Source: Tenacibaculum dicentrarchi (GTDB lineage: Bacteria; Bacteroidota; Bacteroidia; Flavobacteriales; Flavobacteriaceae). From it: a stretch of DNA of 64,000 nt. A model generated the notes under the pieces. The model was not told where the DNA came from. It searched no databases and saw nothing but the letters and a program-made list of their open reading frames with translations. The stretch spans positions 1,598,001-1,662,000 of the forward strand of contig NZ_OZ038524.1 in the NCBI RefSeq assembly GCF_964036635.1. The letters run 5' to 3'. Shown piece by piece: positions 62,858-64,000 of this stretch (its first letter is position 1; every line of letters begins with the position of its first letter). The position numbers were made by a program, and so were the translations under genes.

Positions 62858-63041
62858 CAACGTGTATAAAACATAGCTAGCAAGTGCTAAACCCAAAGTT
62901 ATCGCTTATTTACAAAGTCCGCCAAATATAAAATTTGCGTTTAAAAATAAAAAAATAAAAGCAAAATATTTATATTCGGCTAAGTATATAACCTGAAACT
63001 GTAATCTATTTTTACACGCTACGTTTCATACACAAACCGTT
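62852..63041 (+). repeat. attC-like site 51 (type D, long)
   Basis: Identical to site 50, shifted by 1261 bp. Confidence 0.83.
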
Positions 63042-63065
63042 AGCAAACATTAAAATAAATCACGA

Positions 63066-64000
63066 ATGAATAGAACTTTTTTTGAATATTTAGGAATTGC
63101 TGATATGGAAAAAATCCATTCTCAAATACTACAATGGATATTATCAAAAGACAATAAAAGTTTGACTTCAAATCAAAAAAATGAATTTATTTCTGACTTT
63201 CTGAATATTACCAACTTTGAAGTTTCTGAAATAATAACAGAATATGAAAAAATAGATATTTTAATAAAATCCCAAAATGGTGTAATCTGTATTGAGAATA
63301 AACTTAAATCTTCACAGCATTCAAATCAATTAAATAGATATAAAGAATCTATTCAACAAAAATATGGTAATATAAATACAGACTTTTTCTTTTTAACTTT
63401 AATAGATGAAAAATCAAATAATGACAATTGGAAAAACATTAGCTACAATCAATTATTGAATTCACTACAGAAACTTAAAATACAAAATAACACTGACGGA
63501 CTAATTTTATTGGAGTATATCAAAACACTTGAGAATTTTTCAATTATTATAGCTGACTTTCTTGAAACACCTTCTGATTTCATTAATGTATTTGATGATG
63601 GACACAAAACCAAACATCAAAAAAAGGAAGAAATTAAAAACCCAAAACAGCGATTTATAAGTGACAACCAACTTGAAACTATTTTTCAAAAAATGTATTT
63701 TAAAAAAGTGGCTGACTTATTAAACTTAACAGATTATTACATCGTAGAAACTCACGGGAATGCCATTTTGGGAGTACCTATAGAAAAAGAGATTTTAATA
63801 GACGGTAAATATTTCAATTTTGGTTTCGACTATCAAAAAGGAACATTTAAAACAATGTGTATTTCGACAGATTATGAAAATTCAAAATCAACAGACATTC
63901 CTAGTCAAATCCCCGAATTATTTGAAAAAATAAAGCACAATCAAAAGTATGGATATAAGAGAGTAAACAAACCAAGAACTAAAGCTCAACATTCTCTTAC
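63066..64000 (+). CDS. PD-(D/E)XK nuclease-superfamily protein, copy 3 (cut by window end)
   Basis: Third tandem copy, starting at ATG 63066 in cassette 52 (from 63039). The 311 visible codons read the same as copies 1 and 2. The window ends before the stop, so only completeness is unknown. Confidence 0.85.
   Translation, partial: MNRTFFEYLGIADMEKIHSQILQWILSKDNKSLTSNQKNEFISDFLNITNFEVSEIITEYEKIDILIKSQNGVICIENKLKSSQHSNQLNRYKESIQQKYGNINTDFFFLTLIDEKSNNDNWKNISYNQLLNSLQKLKIQNNTDGLILLEYIKTLENFSIIIADFLETPSDFINVFDDGHKTKHQKKEEIKNPKQRFISDNQLETIFQKMYFKKVADLLNLTDYYIVETHGNAILGVPIEKEILIDGKYFNFGFDYQKGTFKTMCISTDYENSKSTDIPSQIPELFEKIKHNQKYGYKRVNKPRTKAQHSL

Larger units (their letters stand above)
19584..64000 (+). 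mobile_element. integron-like array of 52 cassettes
   Basis: Fifty-one complete head-to-tail units and one cut by the window end. Each starts with a GTT core (always preceded by C within the array) and ends with xxxAAC, a 3-base spacer, a long imperfect hairpin, a spacer of about 5 bases, and the next CGTT. In each unit the start (GTT plus about 6-9 bases) is the reverse complement of the bases preceding its own hairpin and not of its neighbour's, which shows independent insertion at GTT. Twenty-four units have genes, 28 have none. Cassette starts: 19584, 20136, 20580, 21029, 21472, 22062, 22791, 23978, 24428, 24872, 25383, 25837, 27128, 27813, 28762, 29211, 30093, 30717, 31667, 32117, 32793, 33803, 34195, 34587, 36589, 37901, 41015, 41472, 41991, 42853, 43303, 43798, 44248, 45273, 47720, 48169, 48703, 49390, 50250, 50700, 51231, 51773, 52871, 56325, 56861, 58614, 59062, 59514, 60068, 60517, 61778, 63039. 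Confidence 0.88.

Noticed and set aside
19584..64000. The recurring repeats as a CRISPR array
   Set aside because: Repeats are 64-190 bp hairpins of several types, spaced 390-3450 bp apart with genes between them, and no cas gene is present.
1..64000. tRNA, rRNA, riboswitch or replication origin
   Set aside because: I saw no cloverleaf with conserved T-loop, no rRNA segment, no known riboswitch core and no DnaA-box cluster; a covariance search could still find small RNAs.

Overview
The window is AT-rich (roughly 30% GC by eye) and reads as a chromosome of a marine-type Flavobacteriaceae (Tenacibaculum/Polaribacter-like, an inference). Supporting signs are the Bacteroidetes promoter element TAnnTTTG upstream of several genes, A-rich leaders instead of Shine-Dalgarno sites, a LytS/LytTR pair, and the core block bamD-rpoZ-coaBC-DUF4835-recN together with dapA, ferritin, fabI and prfB.

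Region 1 (1-18328) is ordinary core chromosome: the 3' end of an unidentified gene, a two-component system, an ECF sigma factor with a membrane partner, prfB, an ArsC-family protein, a glycosyltransferase, a DUF3050 protein, fabI, recN, a truncated CPBP protease, DUF4835, coaBC, rpoZ, bamD, ferritin, dapA, a small conserved gene, a phytase-like lipoprotein and a zinc-ribbon protein.

Region 2 (18329-19583) is a tyrosine recombinase gene preceded by two small palindromes, followed by a short AT-rich stretch that I take as the attachment side of the array (attI-like).

Region 3 (19584 to the window end) is a continuous array of 52 head-to-tail units, 51 complete and one cut by the window edge. 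I read it as integron-type gene cassettes. Each unit starts at a GTT core and ends in a long imperfect hairpin (attC-like). The first 9 or more bases of a unit are the reverse complement of the bases just before that same unit's hairpin, which is the hallmark of cassettes that circularise and insert at GTT. Two shared rules stand out: a start motif GTT-N6-(A/C)ATT facing AAC(T/G)-N6-AAC at the end, and a 16-bp inner stem whose conserved top-strand A.C mismatches (stem positions 7 and 12) become G.T wobbles on the bottom strand. The recombinase next to the array has all the tyrosine-recombinase catalytic residues and an extra N-terminal domain of about 100 residues, but lacks the insertion that defines IntI integrases. 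The combination therefore looks like an integron analogue run by a Xer-like enzyme. This is the main discovery candidate of the window.

About 24 cassettes carry genes and 28 carry none. The gene-less cassettes fall into six families (13, 4, 5, 2, 2 and 2 copies), several built from internal repeats of about 92-118 bp. The coding cassettes are rich in known or likely defence and conflict functions: two TIR proteins, AbiTii, a complete restriction-modification system with a C-protein-like regulator, two toxin-antitoxin modules, an ATPase/nuclease-like pair, a sacsin-like ATPase with DUF3883, a DUF4041/GIY-YIG protein, PD-(D/E)XK nucleases (one in three tandem copies), an M48 protease, a MA-type peptidase, an alpha/beta hydrolase and many unknowns. 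An IS30-family element sits inside one cassette. Most genes point away from the recombinase and start 20-50 bp after the cassette boundary. The toxin-antitoxin and R-M cassettes have longer leaders with their own promoters and operators.
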